Source: Chryseobacterium camelliae (lineage in GTDB: Bacteria; Bacteroidota; Bacteroidia; Flavobacteriales; Weeksellaceae). Taken from it: a stretch of DNA of 64,000 nucleotides. Both the position numbers and the translations under genes were made by a program. The notes under the pieces are model-generated. The model ran no database searches, was not told where the DNA came from, and was given only the letters and a program-made list of their open reading frames with translations. Location of the stretch: assembly GCF_030818575.1 (NCBI RefSeq), contig NZ_JAUTAL010000001.1, positions 62,001 to 126,000 on the forward strand, written 5' to 3'. Of this stretch, positions 1 through 8,624 are shown piece by piece; positions within the stretch are counted from its first letter, which is position 1, and each line of letters opens with the position of its first letter.

Positions 1-84
1 CCCTAAATAATTAATTGTTAAAATAGAAATAAATTAAAGCAAAAAGCCTCAGTGCCTTTGCAGGATGTAATAAAAAATAAAATT

Positions 85-645
85 ATGCTGTTAGAAAAAA
101 TAATTTCAATTTCCGGAAAGCCAGGACTTTACAAATTAGTTTCCCAATTGAGAAACGGATTCATCATTGAAGATGTGACAACCAAAAAGAAAGTAAGCAT
201 CGGAAACTCCAGCCAGGTAAGCCTTCTGGACAATATTGCCATGTTTACCTTCGATAAGGAAGTTCCTTTATTCGAAGTTTTTGAGAACATCGCTAAAAAC
301 AATGAGTATAAGGAAACCATTTCCCATAAATCAGGAGAAGCGGAACTGAAAGAATTCATGACAGCTTCACTTCCTAATTATGATACAGAAAGGGTATATG
401 CTTCAGACATCAAAAAACTGGCACAGTGGTACAATATCCTTCACAAGGCAGGCTACATCACCCCAGAAAGCTTTGTAAAGGCTGAGCCTGAAACGCTTGA
501 TCCTGCACAGGACACTGTAGAAACAGATAAAGAAGCCCCTAAAAAACCGGCTGCTCCAAAAGCGGAAAAACCGGCAACCCCAAAAGTAAAGGCGACTTCA
601 GCAGCGAAATCAGCTCCGAAAAGCACCCATACTAAAAAAGGATAA
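85..645 (+). CDS. DUF5606 domain-containing protein
   Basis: The 186-residue product begins MLLEKIISISGKPGLYKL, which I recognise as the N-terminus of the Bacteroidetes DUF5606 family; molecular function is unknown. The conserved domain covers roughly residues 1-130. The tail (about 140-186) is low-complexity, rich in Ala, Pro and Lys, and probably disordered. An open frame extends 33 nt upstream to a GTG at 52, but the family normally starts at this MLLEK, so the ATG at 85 is preferred. It is soluble, with no signal peptide or membrane segment. It is followed by a strong terminator and appears to be its own transcription unit. Confidence 0.8.
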   Translation: MLLEKIISISGKPGLYKLVSQLRNGFIIEDVTTKKKVSIGNSSQVSLLDNIAMFTFDKEVPLFEVFENIAKNNEYKETISHKSGEAELKEFMTASLPNYDTERVYASDIKKLAQWYNILHKAGYITPESFVKAEPETLDPAQDTVETDKEAPKKPAAPKAEKPATPKVKATSAAKSAPKSTHTKKG

Positions 646-669
646 TTCAGTGATCTGAATTCAGATATA

Positions 670-702
670 AACCTTGTCAGGAAGTTCCTGGCAAGGTTTT
701 TT
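670..702 (+). terminator. Rho-independent terminator after the DUF5606 gene
   Basis: Inverted repeat AACCTTG.CAGG / CCTG.CAAGGTT (670-698) with a short loop, followed by a T-run. It lies 24 nt after the stop codon on the same strand. Confidence 0.8.
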
Positions 703-797
703 GTTTGAATACAGCAAGTATTCTTCTGATCCGTATCCTTCAATGTCCGGAATGATATTCCCTTTAGGTAAAGTAAAAATGGAACTTATATATTCCG

Positions 798-805
798 TAA
801 ATTTG
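798..805 (+). promoter_or_regulatory. Possible Bacteroidetes -7 element for mazG
   Basis: TAAATTTG matches the Bacteroidetes -7 consensus TAnnTTTG, 22 nt before the mazG start codon. No good TTTG -33 element is seen at the expected spacing, so this is tentative. Confidence 0.35.
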
Positions 806-827
806 CATTACTTTGAATTCTTAGATT

Positions 828-1595
828 ATGAATACCAAACAGGAAAAACTGGATGCTTTCGGAAGATTGCTGGATATTATGGACGACCTGCGCGAAAAGT
901 GCCCTTGGGACCGGAAACAGACTTTGGAATCATTACGGCACCTGACGCTGGAAGAAACCTATGAGCTTTCTGACGCCATTCTGCAGAACGACCTACAGGA
1001 AATCAAGAAAGAACTGGGCGATGTCCTGCTTCATCTGGTTTTTTATGCTAAGATCGGTTCTGAAAAAAATAGTTTCGATATAGCGGATGTGATCAATTCG
1101 CTTAATGAGAAGCTCATTTTCCGCCACCCACATATTTACGGGGATACTGAAGTGAAAGATGAGGAAGAGGTAAAGCAAAACTGGGAGAAGCTTAAGCTCA
1201 AAGAAGGAAACAAATCCATACTTGGAGGCGTTCCTAACAGCCTTCCGAGCATGGTAAAGGCCTACAGGATCCAGGATAAGGTGAAAGGGATCGGTTTTGA
1301 ATTTCATGATGCGGAAGACGCATGGAAAAAAGTGGATGAGGAAATTAAGGAATTCCACGATGAAACAGATCCCGTTAAAAAGGAGGAAGAACTGGGGGAT
1401 GTATTTTTCTCACTCATCAATTATGCAAGGATTTCCGGGCTCAATCCTGATTCTGCACTGGAAAGGACCAATATCAAATTTATTTCACGGTTCCAGAAGA
1501 TGGAGCAGCTTGCCTATGAAGAAGGTTTGAAGCTGGCCGATCTTTCTCTTGAAGAAATGGATGTGCTCTGGGAAAAAGCCAAACGTCAGCAATAG
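828..1595 (+). CDS. mazG: Nucleoside triphosphate pyrophosphohydrolase MazG
   Basis: MazG hydrolyses (d)NTPs to NMP and pyrophosphate, clearing aberrant nucleotides. The 255-residue length fits full-length two-domain MazG. Visible signatures are the early CPWDRKQT motif, the LEETYEL metal-binding helix and KKELGDVLLHLVFYA, then a second EE-EELGDVFFSLINYA motif near residue 190. The two acidic EExxE/ExxD sets coordinate Mg2+. The FUSC-family gene begins one base after its stop codon, suggesting co-transcription. The protein is cytoplasmic. Confidence 0.93.
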   Translation: MNTKQEKLDAFGRLLDIMDDLREKCPWDRKQTLESLRHLTLEETYELSDAILQNDLQEIKKELGDVLLHLVFYAKIGSEKNSFDIADVINSLNEKLIFRHPHIYGDTEVKDEEEVKQNWEKLKLKEGNKSILGGVPNSLPSMVKAYRIQDKVKGIGFEFHDAEDAWKKVDEEIKEFHDETDPVKKEEELGDVFFSLINYARISGLNPDSALERTNIKFISRFQKMEQLAYEEGLKLADLSLEEMDVLWEKAKRQQ

Positions 1596-1596
1596 T

Positions 1597-2676
1597 ATGA
1601 AAGTAAGCAACCCTGTACCGCACCGTTTTCATTACCTGCTGGAATTTAAGCAGACCGAAAGGAAATGGCATTTCCCGTTTCTGGCAGCCCTGTGTATCGG
1701 AAGCTGCCTGTTTATCGGATATCTTTCAGGAAAACCCAATTACGGAAGCCTTTCCAGCCTGGGTGCCCTGACCATCCTGTATTTTACTTCCGCGCCCATT
1801 ACCCAGCGCATGGTACATCTTGCAGTCTGCGCCCTGGGAATCGTCTTTTCTTTTTCAGTAAGCCTTTTCTTCAGTTTTAATGCATATGTGGCCGGCTGCT
1901 CTTTGGGAGTCATTGCCTTTCTGGCCCATTTTATCACTTCTTATTTCAGGATTTTGCCACCGGGAAACTTCTTTTTCATCATGGTGGCAGCTATGGCAAG
2001 CACTTATCCTTTTGATCCGGAACAAATCCCTGTCCGGGTTGGTCTGGTGGCTATGGGAGCCATGTTGTCCTGTTCCCTGGCTTTCTTTTACTCCGTTTTT
2101 ATTGAAAAAAGCAAGGTCACCACGGTACCGAGAAGGGTATTTAACAAAAAACGGTATACAAAATTTGTGGAGAGTGCCGTCATTGGATTTTTCATGATGC
2201 TGACTTTGATTACCGGTCATCTGCTACAGTTCAGGAATACCTACTGGATTTCCATTGCGGCGGTTGCGATCATCCAAGGCCGAAATTTTGAGCATGTCCG
2301 CCAGCGGAATATGCACCGAATTTTGGGAACATTTATCGGAATAGGCTTTGCATGGCTGATTCTGTTGCTGCACCCTGATAAGCTGATGATGATTATCATG
2401 ATTACGGTATTGCAGTTTGTTATTGAACTGCTTATTATGCGGAATTACGGGCTGGCTGTAGCATTTATTACACCGCTCACGATCCTGCTGGTGGAAACGG
2501 GCAGCAGTGTTCCGCATCCGGTAGGAGACCTGATCGAAGCCAGACTCCTGGATACGGTGATCGGAAGCCTTATCGGCCTGGCTGCGGGATATTTCCTGCA
2601 CCATCAGCAGATCATCAACCGGCTGGAAAAACAGGTCCGATATTCTTATTTTCAGTTTAAAAAATTAAAAAAATAA
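1597..2676 (+). CDS. FUSC-family (fusaric acid resistance-like) membrane protein
   Basis: Inner-membrane protein of 359 residues with two blocks of hydrophobic helices, about residues 23-150 and 195-340, separated by a short basic loop. This duplicated arrangement and the FRNTYWISIAAVAII stretch near residue 210 are typical of FUSC/aromatic-acid exporter proteins. The substrate is unknown. An in-frame ATG lies at 1549 inside mazG; the ATG at 1597, just after the mazG stop, gives a sensible N-terminus (MKVSNPVPHRF). The next gene starts 2 nt after its stop, so mazG, this gene and the lipoprotein gene probably form one operon. Confidence 0.75.
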   Translation: MKVSNPVPHRFHYLLEFKQTERKWHFPFLAALCIGSCLFIGYLSGKPNYGSLSSLGALTILYFTSAPITQRMVHLAVCALGIVFSFSVSLFFSFNAYVAGCSLGVIAFLAHFITSYFRILPPGNFFFIMVAAMASTYPFDPEQIPVRVGLVAMGAMLSCSLAFFYSVFIEKSKVTTVPRRVFNKKRYTKFVESAVIGFFMMLTLITGHLLQFRNTYWISIAAVAIIQGRNFEHVRQRNMHRILGTFIGIGFAWLILLLHPDKLMMIIMITVLQFVIELLIMRNYGLAVAFITPLTILLVETGSSVPHPVGDLIEARLLDTVIGSLIGLAAGYFLHHQQIINRLEKQVRYSYFQFKKLKK

Positions 2677-2678
2677 CG

Positions 2679-3551
2679 ATGATGCGCCTATTATTCTTAT
2701 CTGTTTTCCTTCTTGCCGCCTGTAACCAGAAAGCCCAGGATTCCAAAATGAAAAAGGAACTGGAAGTACAGTTCTCTATGCCTAAAAAGCTGAAAGAGGT
2801 TTCCGGCATTGCCCTGTCCCCGGATAAAAATACGATCTGGGCGATTGAGGACCAGGGTAATAAAAATATGGTGTACGGACTGGATTTCAAAGGCAACCTT
2901 ATAGCAGATGTCCCGGTTGAAAACGCTGAGAACAATGATTGGGAAGACATTACGGCTGATGAGCACGGAAACCTGTATATTGGTGATTTCGGGAACAATG
3001 ACAACGACAGGCAGAACCTTTCGATCTTAAAAATCGATCTTAAAAATTCCGGGCAGAAGTCGACGAAGGTCATTCAGACCACTCAATTCCATTATGAGGG
3101 CCAGACGGAATTCCCGCCTAAAAAATCCGGATTGCTTTATGACTGCGAAGCATTTGTCGCCATGAAAGGCTATTTCTATCTCTTTATCAAAAACAGGAGT
3201 AAAGGTTTCGACGGGACATTCCTGGTTTTCCGTATCCCCAATAAAGAGGGGAATTTTGAAGCCAAGCTCATCGGAAGGTTACAGCTTCAGGGGAAATACG
3301 ATGATGCAGCGATTACTTCTGCCGCGGTTACGGCTGCCCATGATAAGATCGTATTGCTGACCCATAAAAATATCCATATCCTTTCCGGTTTTTCTCCGGA
3401 TGACTTTTCATATACAAAGATCCATAAACTTCCCCTGCACCATAATTCACAGAAGGAAGCAGTGGTATTTCTTAATGACCATATATTGATTATTGCAGAT
3501 GAGAAGGATAAGAAAACAGGAGGGAATGTGTACCGGTTTTCTTTGCCATAG
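2679..3551 (+). CDS. Beta-propeller-like lipoprotein (SdiA-regulated type)
   Basis: The N-terminus MMRLLFLSVFLLAACNQ is a lipoprotein signal with lipobox LAAC (Cys15). The remaining ~275 residues contain repeats such as SGIALSPDKNTIWAIEDQG and WEDITADEHGNLYIGDFGNN, resembling blades of SdiA-regulated/NHL-type propellers. A ligand or enzymatic role cannot be stated. It is predicted to be membrane-anchored and periplasmic or surface-exposed. It sits 2 nt after the FUSC gene, last in the mazG operon. The second ATG (2682) is an equally possible start. Confidence 0.65.
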   Translation: MMRLLFLSVFLLAACNQKAQDSKMKKELEVQFSMPKKLKEVSGIALSPDKNTIWAIEDQGNKNMVYGLDFKGNLIADVPVENAENNDWEDITADEHGNLYIGDFGNNDNDRQNLSILKIDLKNSGQKSTKVIQTTQFHYEGQTEFPPKKSGLLYDCEAFVAMKGYFYLFIKNRSKGFDGTFLVFRIPNKEGNFEAKLIGRLQLQGKYDDAAITSAAVTAAHDKIVLLTHKNIHILSGFSPDDFSYTKIHKLPLHHNSQKEAVVFLNDHILIIADEKDKKTGGNVYRFSLP

Positions 3552-3914
3552 CAATACACGAAAATTATTCATTGCTTAAGAATTCATCAATTGAGTTCAT
3601 ATAAAATTGATAATCTTATATGTCCATATCCATCTAGGTTAGTAACATGTAAGATTATTTTCTGTGTTTAAATCGGTTGAGTTGAACCATGAGCTCAAAA
3701 TCTTAATTACGATTTATTTTATAATTATTTTCACCTTTATTTTAATACGACAAGTTTTGTCGCTTTGCTGATTTACCTTTGTTACAGGATGATTAAATAA
3801 TGATAAGCATCATATTAAATTGTCATCATGCCTCTTTTTCTTGTGAAGTAAAAGAAGTATTTTAGCCGCGAAATTTATAAAAATAACAACTATAACCTTA
3901 ATGCAAACACAGAT
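3552..3914 (+). other. 363-bp AT-rich intergenic region upstream of the RHS operon
   Basis: No ORF is credible here. The region separates the mazG operon from the T9SS/RHS operon and probably holds the promoter of the latter (see 3748-3781). No terminator was recognised after the lipoprotein gene. Confidence 0.5.
3748..3781 (+). promoter_or_regulatory. Candidate promoter/operator of the RHS operon
   Basis: TACCTTTG at 3774-3781 matches the -7 consensus TAnnTTTG. Just upstream is a perfect 6-bp inverted repeat, CGACAA-GTT-TTGTCG (3748-3762), covering the -33 to -20 zone, a plausible operator. No canonical TTTG was found at the -33 spacing. The start codon is 134 nt downstream, so the 5' UTR would be long. 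Confidence 0.35.
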
Positions 3915-5561
3915 ATGAAGAAATTCTACACTGGCGCATTGTTCTTATGCGCAGCTCTGGGCATGTCTGCCCAGGAGGTGATCTGGCAGAAAGACATCCA
4001 ATCTTCCTCACAGGATTTCCTTTCCCAGGTAACTACCACCATAGATCAGCAGTACTTAATTACCGGCAGTTCGATCCAATCCAAAAAACTTTCTGCTGAA
4101 GGCAATCAAAACAGTGGCTATGACTTCCATCTGGTAAAACTAAACCAGCAGGGAGAAGAGATCTGGGAGAAATATTTCTCCGGCCAGAACCATGATTTCT
4201 TATCGGCTACAGTAAATACCCAGGAAGGAGGTTTTCTTCTGGCAGGGACGAGTTTTTCTGGAAAAGGCTCAGATAAAAAAGAGGACTCCAAAGGCGGCTC
4301 AGATATCTGGCTGATCAGGATCAATGAATTCGGGGATGAACTCTGGCAGAAAACCTTAGGCACAGCTTCGGATGAAGAAGCCAGATCGGTGATCCAGACC
4401 ACGGACTTAGGATTCTTTGTTGCAGGCAATATCCAGAATTCAGAGAAAGGTTATGGTTCCAAAGATGCCTGGATCATCAGGCTGGATAAAAACGGCAAGG
4501 AAATCTCCCAGCTGATATTAGGCGGCAGAGGCCTGGATGAAGTGGAAAAGATGATCCCAACGAAAGATGGTGGTGCCTTACTAGGGATCTACTCCCGAAG
4601 CGGAAGTGTTGCTATGAATGATCATCGATCATTGATGAATGATAAAATCAATGATCAATCATCACTTATCACTCATGCAAAATCGGCTGAAAATTACGGT
4701 GAAGGCGACTATTGGATCGTCAAATTAAACAAGGACGGGAAAGTTGAGTGGGAAAAGAACTTTGGAGGCAAAGGCGATGATCATATAAGGACCTTAGCTC
4801 TTACTTCAACGGGCTATCTCATTGGCGGGGAATCCAGATCTGAAAGATCGGGGAATAAAACCGTAGGGATAGAAGAAGGCACGGATATCTGGCTGATCGC
4901 TTTAAATGAAAGAGGAGAAGAAAACTGGCAGAAATCCTACAACTTTAAGAACCGGGATGTCTTGATGGGAATGAGTGTGGTGAATAAGAGCCAAGAGTCA
5001 GGAATCAAGAATCAAGATGGGCAGGATACAACAAAAGGGATTTTGCTGGGTGGTTACACTCAGGCAGAAGGAAGGATAGAGCATAATGATGAGACGTTCT
5101 GGATGCTGTATGTTGACCAGAATGGCAATGAGCAGTGGCGTAAGCATGTGAAGGGAGAATCCAGCAAGAAAGAAGAGCGGTTATCAGATATTAAACTGAA
5201 CAGAGACGGTTCCATTATCCTGGCCGGAACCAGCGCAGAGGAGCTGGGTAAAGAAAACTGGAAGATCGTGAAGCTTGGGGACAGTCAGATCGATCAGCTG
5301 ATTGAGAAGCAGGATATCAGGATCTACCCGAACCCTGTGAGTGATTACGCGTATGTTGAAATAGGGTTTGAGGGTCAGAGATCGGGCGTTTTTGAGGCTG
5401 AGATCAGTGTGTATGATATGGGCGGAAGGCAGCTTCAGAGCATCAGGACTAAAAACAAGGTGACAAAGATCAACACCCAGGCCTTGGTTCAGGGAGCTTA
5501 TCTGGTAAGCGTAAAAACCAATGATAACAAAACGGCAAGTGCTAAACTGATTAAAAAATAA
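3915..5561 (+). CDS. T9SS type A sorting domain protein with beta-propeller-like repeats
   Basis: The 548-residue protein starts with a Sec signal (MKKFYTGALFLCAALGMSAQ). It continues with about six repeats built around phrases such as SDIWLIRINEFGDELWQKTLG and DYWIVKLNKDGKVEWEKNFGG, a propeller-like fold. It ends with a T9SS type A domain (IRIYPNPVSDYAYVEI near residue 470, then QGAYLVSV and the basic end KLIKK). It should cross the outer membrane by T9SS and become surface-attached or released. It is first in a tight run with the YD-repeat gene (12 nt gap) and the RHS gene, so it may assist or display that system; this is inference. Two stretches of intergenic-type repeat DNA are translated within it (4613-4677, 4989-5019). 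Confidence 0.8.
   Translation: MKKFYTGALFLCAALGMSAQEVIWQKDIQSSSQDFLSQVTTTIDQQYLITGSSIQSKKLSAEGNQNSGYDFHLVKLNQQGEEIWEKYFSGQNHDFLSATVNTQEGGFLLAGTSFSGKGSDKKEDSKGGSDIWLIRINEFGDELWQKTLGTASDEEARSVIQTTDLGFFVAGNIQNSEKGYGSKDAWIIRLDKNGKEISQLILGGRGLDEVEKMIPTKDGGALLGIYSRSGSVAMNDHRSLMNDKINDQSSLITHAKSAENYGEGDYWIVKLNKDGKVEWEKNFGGKGDDHIRTLALTSTGYLIGGESRSERSGNKTVGIEEGTDIWLIALNERGEENWQKSYNFKNRDVLMGMSVVNKSQESGIKNQDGQDTTKGILLGGYTQAEGRIEHNDETFWMLYVDQNGNEQWRKHVKGESSKKEERLSDIKLNRDGSIILAGTSAEELGKENWKIVKLGDSQIDQLIEKQDIRIYPNPVSDYAYVEIGFEGQRSGVFEAEISVYDMGGRQLQSIRTKNKVTKINTQALVQGAYLVSVKTNDNKTASAKLIKK
4613..4677 (+). repeat. Degenerate ATGATCA/ATTGATC-type repeat inside a coding frame
   Basis: Successive near-copies of short words (ATGATCAT, CGATCATTG, ATCAATGATCAATCAT) form partial inverted repeats. 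They translate in frame to a stretch rich in Asn, Asp and Ser that breaks the propeller repeat pattern. The composition matches short repeats in intergenic gaps elsewhere in the window. Confidence 0.55.
4989..5019 (+). repeat. Degenerate AGAATCAAG heptad-like repeat inside a coding frame
   Basis: Tandem imperfect copies of the type AAGAGTCAGGAATCAAGAATC, read in frame as SQESGIKNQD between two propeller blades. The word style matches the gaps of the nuo operon. Confidence 0.55.
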
Positions 5562-5573
5562 GCGCTAATAAAA

Positions 5574-8500
5574 ATGAGAAAAACGTTAATAATTTTTGCT
5601 TTGTTTATGAAAATTGTTTTATATGGACAAGCAACCAGTGTGAATTATAATTCAATATTCAGTAAAACACCCCAAACATCAGAATTTGAGAGGTATGGAA
5701 ATATTCCTGTTAATCTATTTACAGGAGGGATAGATTTGGGAATCCCTATTTTTTCAGAAAAGGGAACTAATGTAAATTTAAGTTATAATTCTTCAGGTTT
5801 TATACCCTCAAAAAAAAGTAATTATGTCGGTTATAATTGGAACTTGAATTATGGTGGTGTAATAAGCCGGGAGGTCAATGGAGTTGCTGATGAGTACAAC
5901 TCAGATGGAAATGGTATTATGGGCTTTTTATATCTAACAAAAAACGTGTCTATGACCAATCAGGCAGCCTATAATAATGGATATACTTACAGCTATCCTA
6001 ATGGTGCTGTTGTTAATGTAAATGGATATTTAACCGAAGTGAGACCAGATAAGTTCAATTTTAATTTCTGTGGAATAAGTGGATACTTTTATATTGGCAA
6101 TGATGGAAATCCAGTTATTTCATCCAATACACCCAATCTAAAAATTAAGCTGGACAGACTAAACTATCAGTACTCCTATAATGGCTGTGAGCCTGATGTA
6201 TCAGGTTTTACCATTACAGATGGTGAAGGAAATGAATATTATTTTGGAGATAATGTTGAAAATATGGAGATTTCCTATTATTTAGGACATCATTTAAACC
6301 CGTCAGGTGCGCAAGCTCAATTAGTTACAAATCCCAGTTATAATATATCAGCGTGGTATTTATATAAAATAAAATTTTCCAATAAAGAAGAATTAAAAAT
6401 AAGCTATAAGAAAAGGCCCTTGCTTTACCCTGCACAATTCACTTTCTGCACAAGATGGAATACGCTGCCTCTGAAAAATCAATTTACAAATGGATCTCAG
6501 CAATTTTATGATATATTATTAAACAGTAATCAAACCAATTATTTTTATAATTACAGCTATTATGTACAAAATGGGGACACCTATACAGGATCAGGATCAG
6601 GATATAGTATAGAACCTCCTCATTATATTATAAATGCTACAAAAAAAGTATATCCAGAATCCATGGAATACTTAGGTCGGTTTTTGATTAATTTTAAATA
6701 TAGTACTCAAACAGCGAATACTACGGAAAATTTTAACACTTATTTATTGGATTCTATAATTGTTAAAACCCCATCTCAACCAATAGATAAATTTAAATTT
6801 ACATATGATGTTTCAAATAGGGATTATTATTTTCTTAAAACTATTACTAAGAACAATATAGAAAAATATACTTTAGATTACTCCAATACGGGATCATTAC
6901 CTAAATTCAGTACTTTCGGAACAGACTATTGGGGATATTGGAACGGAGGAAATGAAACGGCTAATCAAATCATCCCTACTTATAAAATTAACATTTCCAA
7001 TGGTGATCTTTCCATCACAGGAACAAGCAGGGAGCCTAATACAGGATTATATGGTACGGCCCAGTTAAGTAAAATAACTTATCCTACGGGAGGATACAGC
7101 ACCTTTGAATACGAACCGCATTATTATTCAAAAAAGGTGGCTAAAAATAGTTCTACCAACTATCTTAAGCAGCTGATTTCGGCAGAAGGATATGTAGGAG
7201 GGGCAAGAATAAAAAAAATTGTATCATTTGACGGCTCAAATTCTATAACAAAAGAGTATAAATACATTAAAGATTATAGTTCAGGTTCTTCGGGAACTGC
7301 TTCAAGTGGAATCCTCTACAATGATTACAGAATGGTTGACTTTATTGATGGAGCGTATCAAACCAATCAAAGTTCATCATCATCAAAAAGGATTACAGAA
7401 AATGCTTCTAATATAGATAATAAATCTTTAAGCTCATACAATATTGCTTATTCAGAGGTTTCTGAATTAGAAAACAATGAGCTAAAGAAAAAATACTATT
7501 TTAGTGATTATTCTACCAATCCAGACTCTTTGGTATATAAGTCACAACAGAATCCATATAACTATACAAGTGTAAATCCGTATAATTATCAGAAAAATTT
7601 TGGATTGGTATATCTGGTTAAAAACAATGAAAGAGGAAAGCTTATTAAAGAACAATCCTATAAAAATGGAACAGACTTAGTTTTACAAACTACCAATTTG
7701 TATGGTTCATTAAAGACGCATCCTCTTTTAGCCAGCAATTATGTTACAGGTGCTGACCAATCGGTTTCATGGGTTAACATATACAAATTTTATGGATTAC
7801 CTTATGTTCTTTTAAAATCTGCTACTCAAAAATATTTAAGCCCTTCAACAATAGAATCATCTACGGAGTATAGCTATGGTAACAATGTTCATTTAAATGT
7901 TACATTACAGAAAGATATTTTTCCTGAAGGAAAACGAATAGAGACAACATACAAATATGCTTTTGAGAAAAGCAATCAAAAACTGATAGATTCCAACAGG
8001 GTGAACATTCCATTGGAAATATCTGTAACAAAGAAGAAAGATATCAGTGATGTAGGCAAAATAACTTCTAGGATAGAAACAATATATCCTGATCAGTCTA
8101 ATTATCCGACATTAGCTGCTGGTAATCTGATATTACCCCTGTCTACAAAAACCTACGATATTCTGAACAGCGGTGCTGCTTACGAAGAAGTGACTTATGA
8201 TAAATATGATTCTAAAGGAAATTTACAGCAGTATACCAAAGACGGAGTTCCTGTAGCAATCATTTGGGGTTACAGTGATACCCAACCTATTGCCAAGATA
8301 GAGGGAGCCAAAATCACTGATATCCAACAGTCATTAATCACAAATATTGTTAATGCATCAAATACCGATGCCTCAGCTGCAGCCAACAATGATGAAACTT
8401 CTTTTTTGACAACGTTGGATGTTTTCAGAAAAGACAGCAGTTTAGCAGGTTATCAGATTACCACATATACTTATGATCCGCTGATTGGAGTCAGGAGTAT

Positions 8501-8618
8501 CACCCCGCCTTCCGGGATCCGGGAATACTATCAGTATGACTCCGCCAACAGGCTTGAGAAAGTCATTGATTCCGATAAGAAGGTTCTGAAAGAATTCAAG
8601 TACAACTACAAAAACTAA
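5574..8618 (+). CDS. Secreted YD-repeat protein, RHS partner
   Basis: The 1014-residue protein has a signal peptide (about residues 1-20, ending LYGQ). Its N-terminal region contains the NIPVNLFTGGIDLGIPIF motif, common at the start of Bacteroidetes YD/RHS-type proteins, followed by long Tyr/Asn/Ser-rich beta-repeat sequence. The C-terminus has YD-repeat phrases (TYTYDPLIGVRSITPPSGI, YYQYDSANRLEKVID). It lacks both a toxin tip and a T9SS domain. It lies 12 nt after the T9SS gene and 6 nt before the RHS gene. It probably forms part of the RHS shell or works with it. It is more AT-rich than its upstream neighbour, with a shift toward higher GC near the 3' end where YD repeats begin. Confidence 0.7.
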   Translation: MRKTLIIFALFMKIVLYGQATSVNYNSIFSKTPQTSEFERYGNIPVNLFTGGIDLGIPIFSEKGTNVNLSYNSSGFIPSKKSNYVGYNWNLNYGGVISREVNGVADEYNSDGNGIMGFLYLTKNVSMTNQAAYNNGYTYSYPNGAVVNVNGYLTEVRPDKFNFNFCGISGYFYIGNDGNPVISSNTPNLKIKLDRLNYQYSYNGCEPDVSGFTITDGEGNEYYFGDNVENMEISYYLGHHLNPSGAQAQLVTNPSYNISAWYLYKIKFSNKEELKISYKKRPLLYPAQFTFCTRWNTLPLKNQFTNGSQQFYDILLNSNQTNYFYNYSYYVQNGDTYTGSGSGYSIEPPHYIINATKKVYPESMEYLGRFLINFKYSTQTANTTENFNTYLLDSIIVKTPSQPIDKFKFTYDVSNRDYYFLKTITKNNIEKYTLDYSNTGSLPKFSTFGTDYWGYWNGGNETANQIIPTYKINISNGDLSITGTSREPNTGLYGTAQLSKITYPTGGYSTFEYEPHYYSKKVAKNSSTNYLKQLISAEGYVGGARIKKIVSFDGSNSITKEYKYIKDYSSGSSGTASSGILYNDYRMVDFIDGAYQTNQSSSSSKRITENASNIDNKSLSSYNIAYSEVSELENNELKKKYYFSDYSTNPDSLVYKSQQNPYNYTSVNPYNYQKNFGLVYLVKNNERGKLIKEQSYKNGTDLVLQTTNLYGSLKTHPLLASNYVTGADQSVSWVNIYKFYGLPYVLLKSATQKYLSPSTIESSTEYSYGNNVHLNVTLQKDIFPEGKRIETTYKYAFEKSNQKLIDSNRVNIPLEISVTKKKDISDVGKITSRIETIYPDQSNYPTLAAGNLILPLSTKTYDILNSGAAYEEVTYDKYDSKGNLQQYTKDGVPVAIIWGYSDTQPIAKIEGAKITDIQQSLITNIVNASNTDASAAANNDETSFLTTLDVFRKDSSLAGYQITTYTYDPLIGVRSITPPSGIREYYQYDSANRLEKVIDSDKKVLKEFKYNYKN

Positions 8619-8624
8619 AAACAG

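Noticed and set aside
4613..5019. CRISPR array
   Set aside because: Repeat words are short, imperfect and without regular spacers. No array was seen anywhere in the window.
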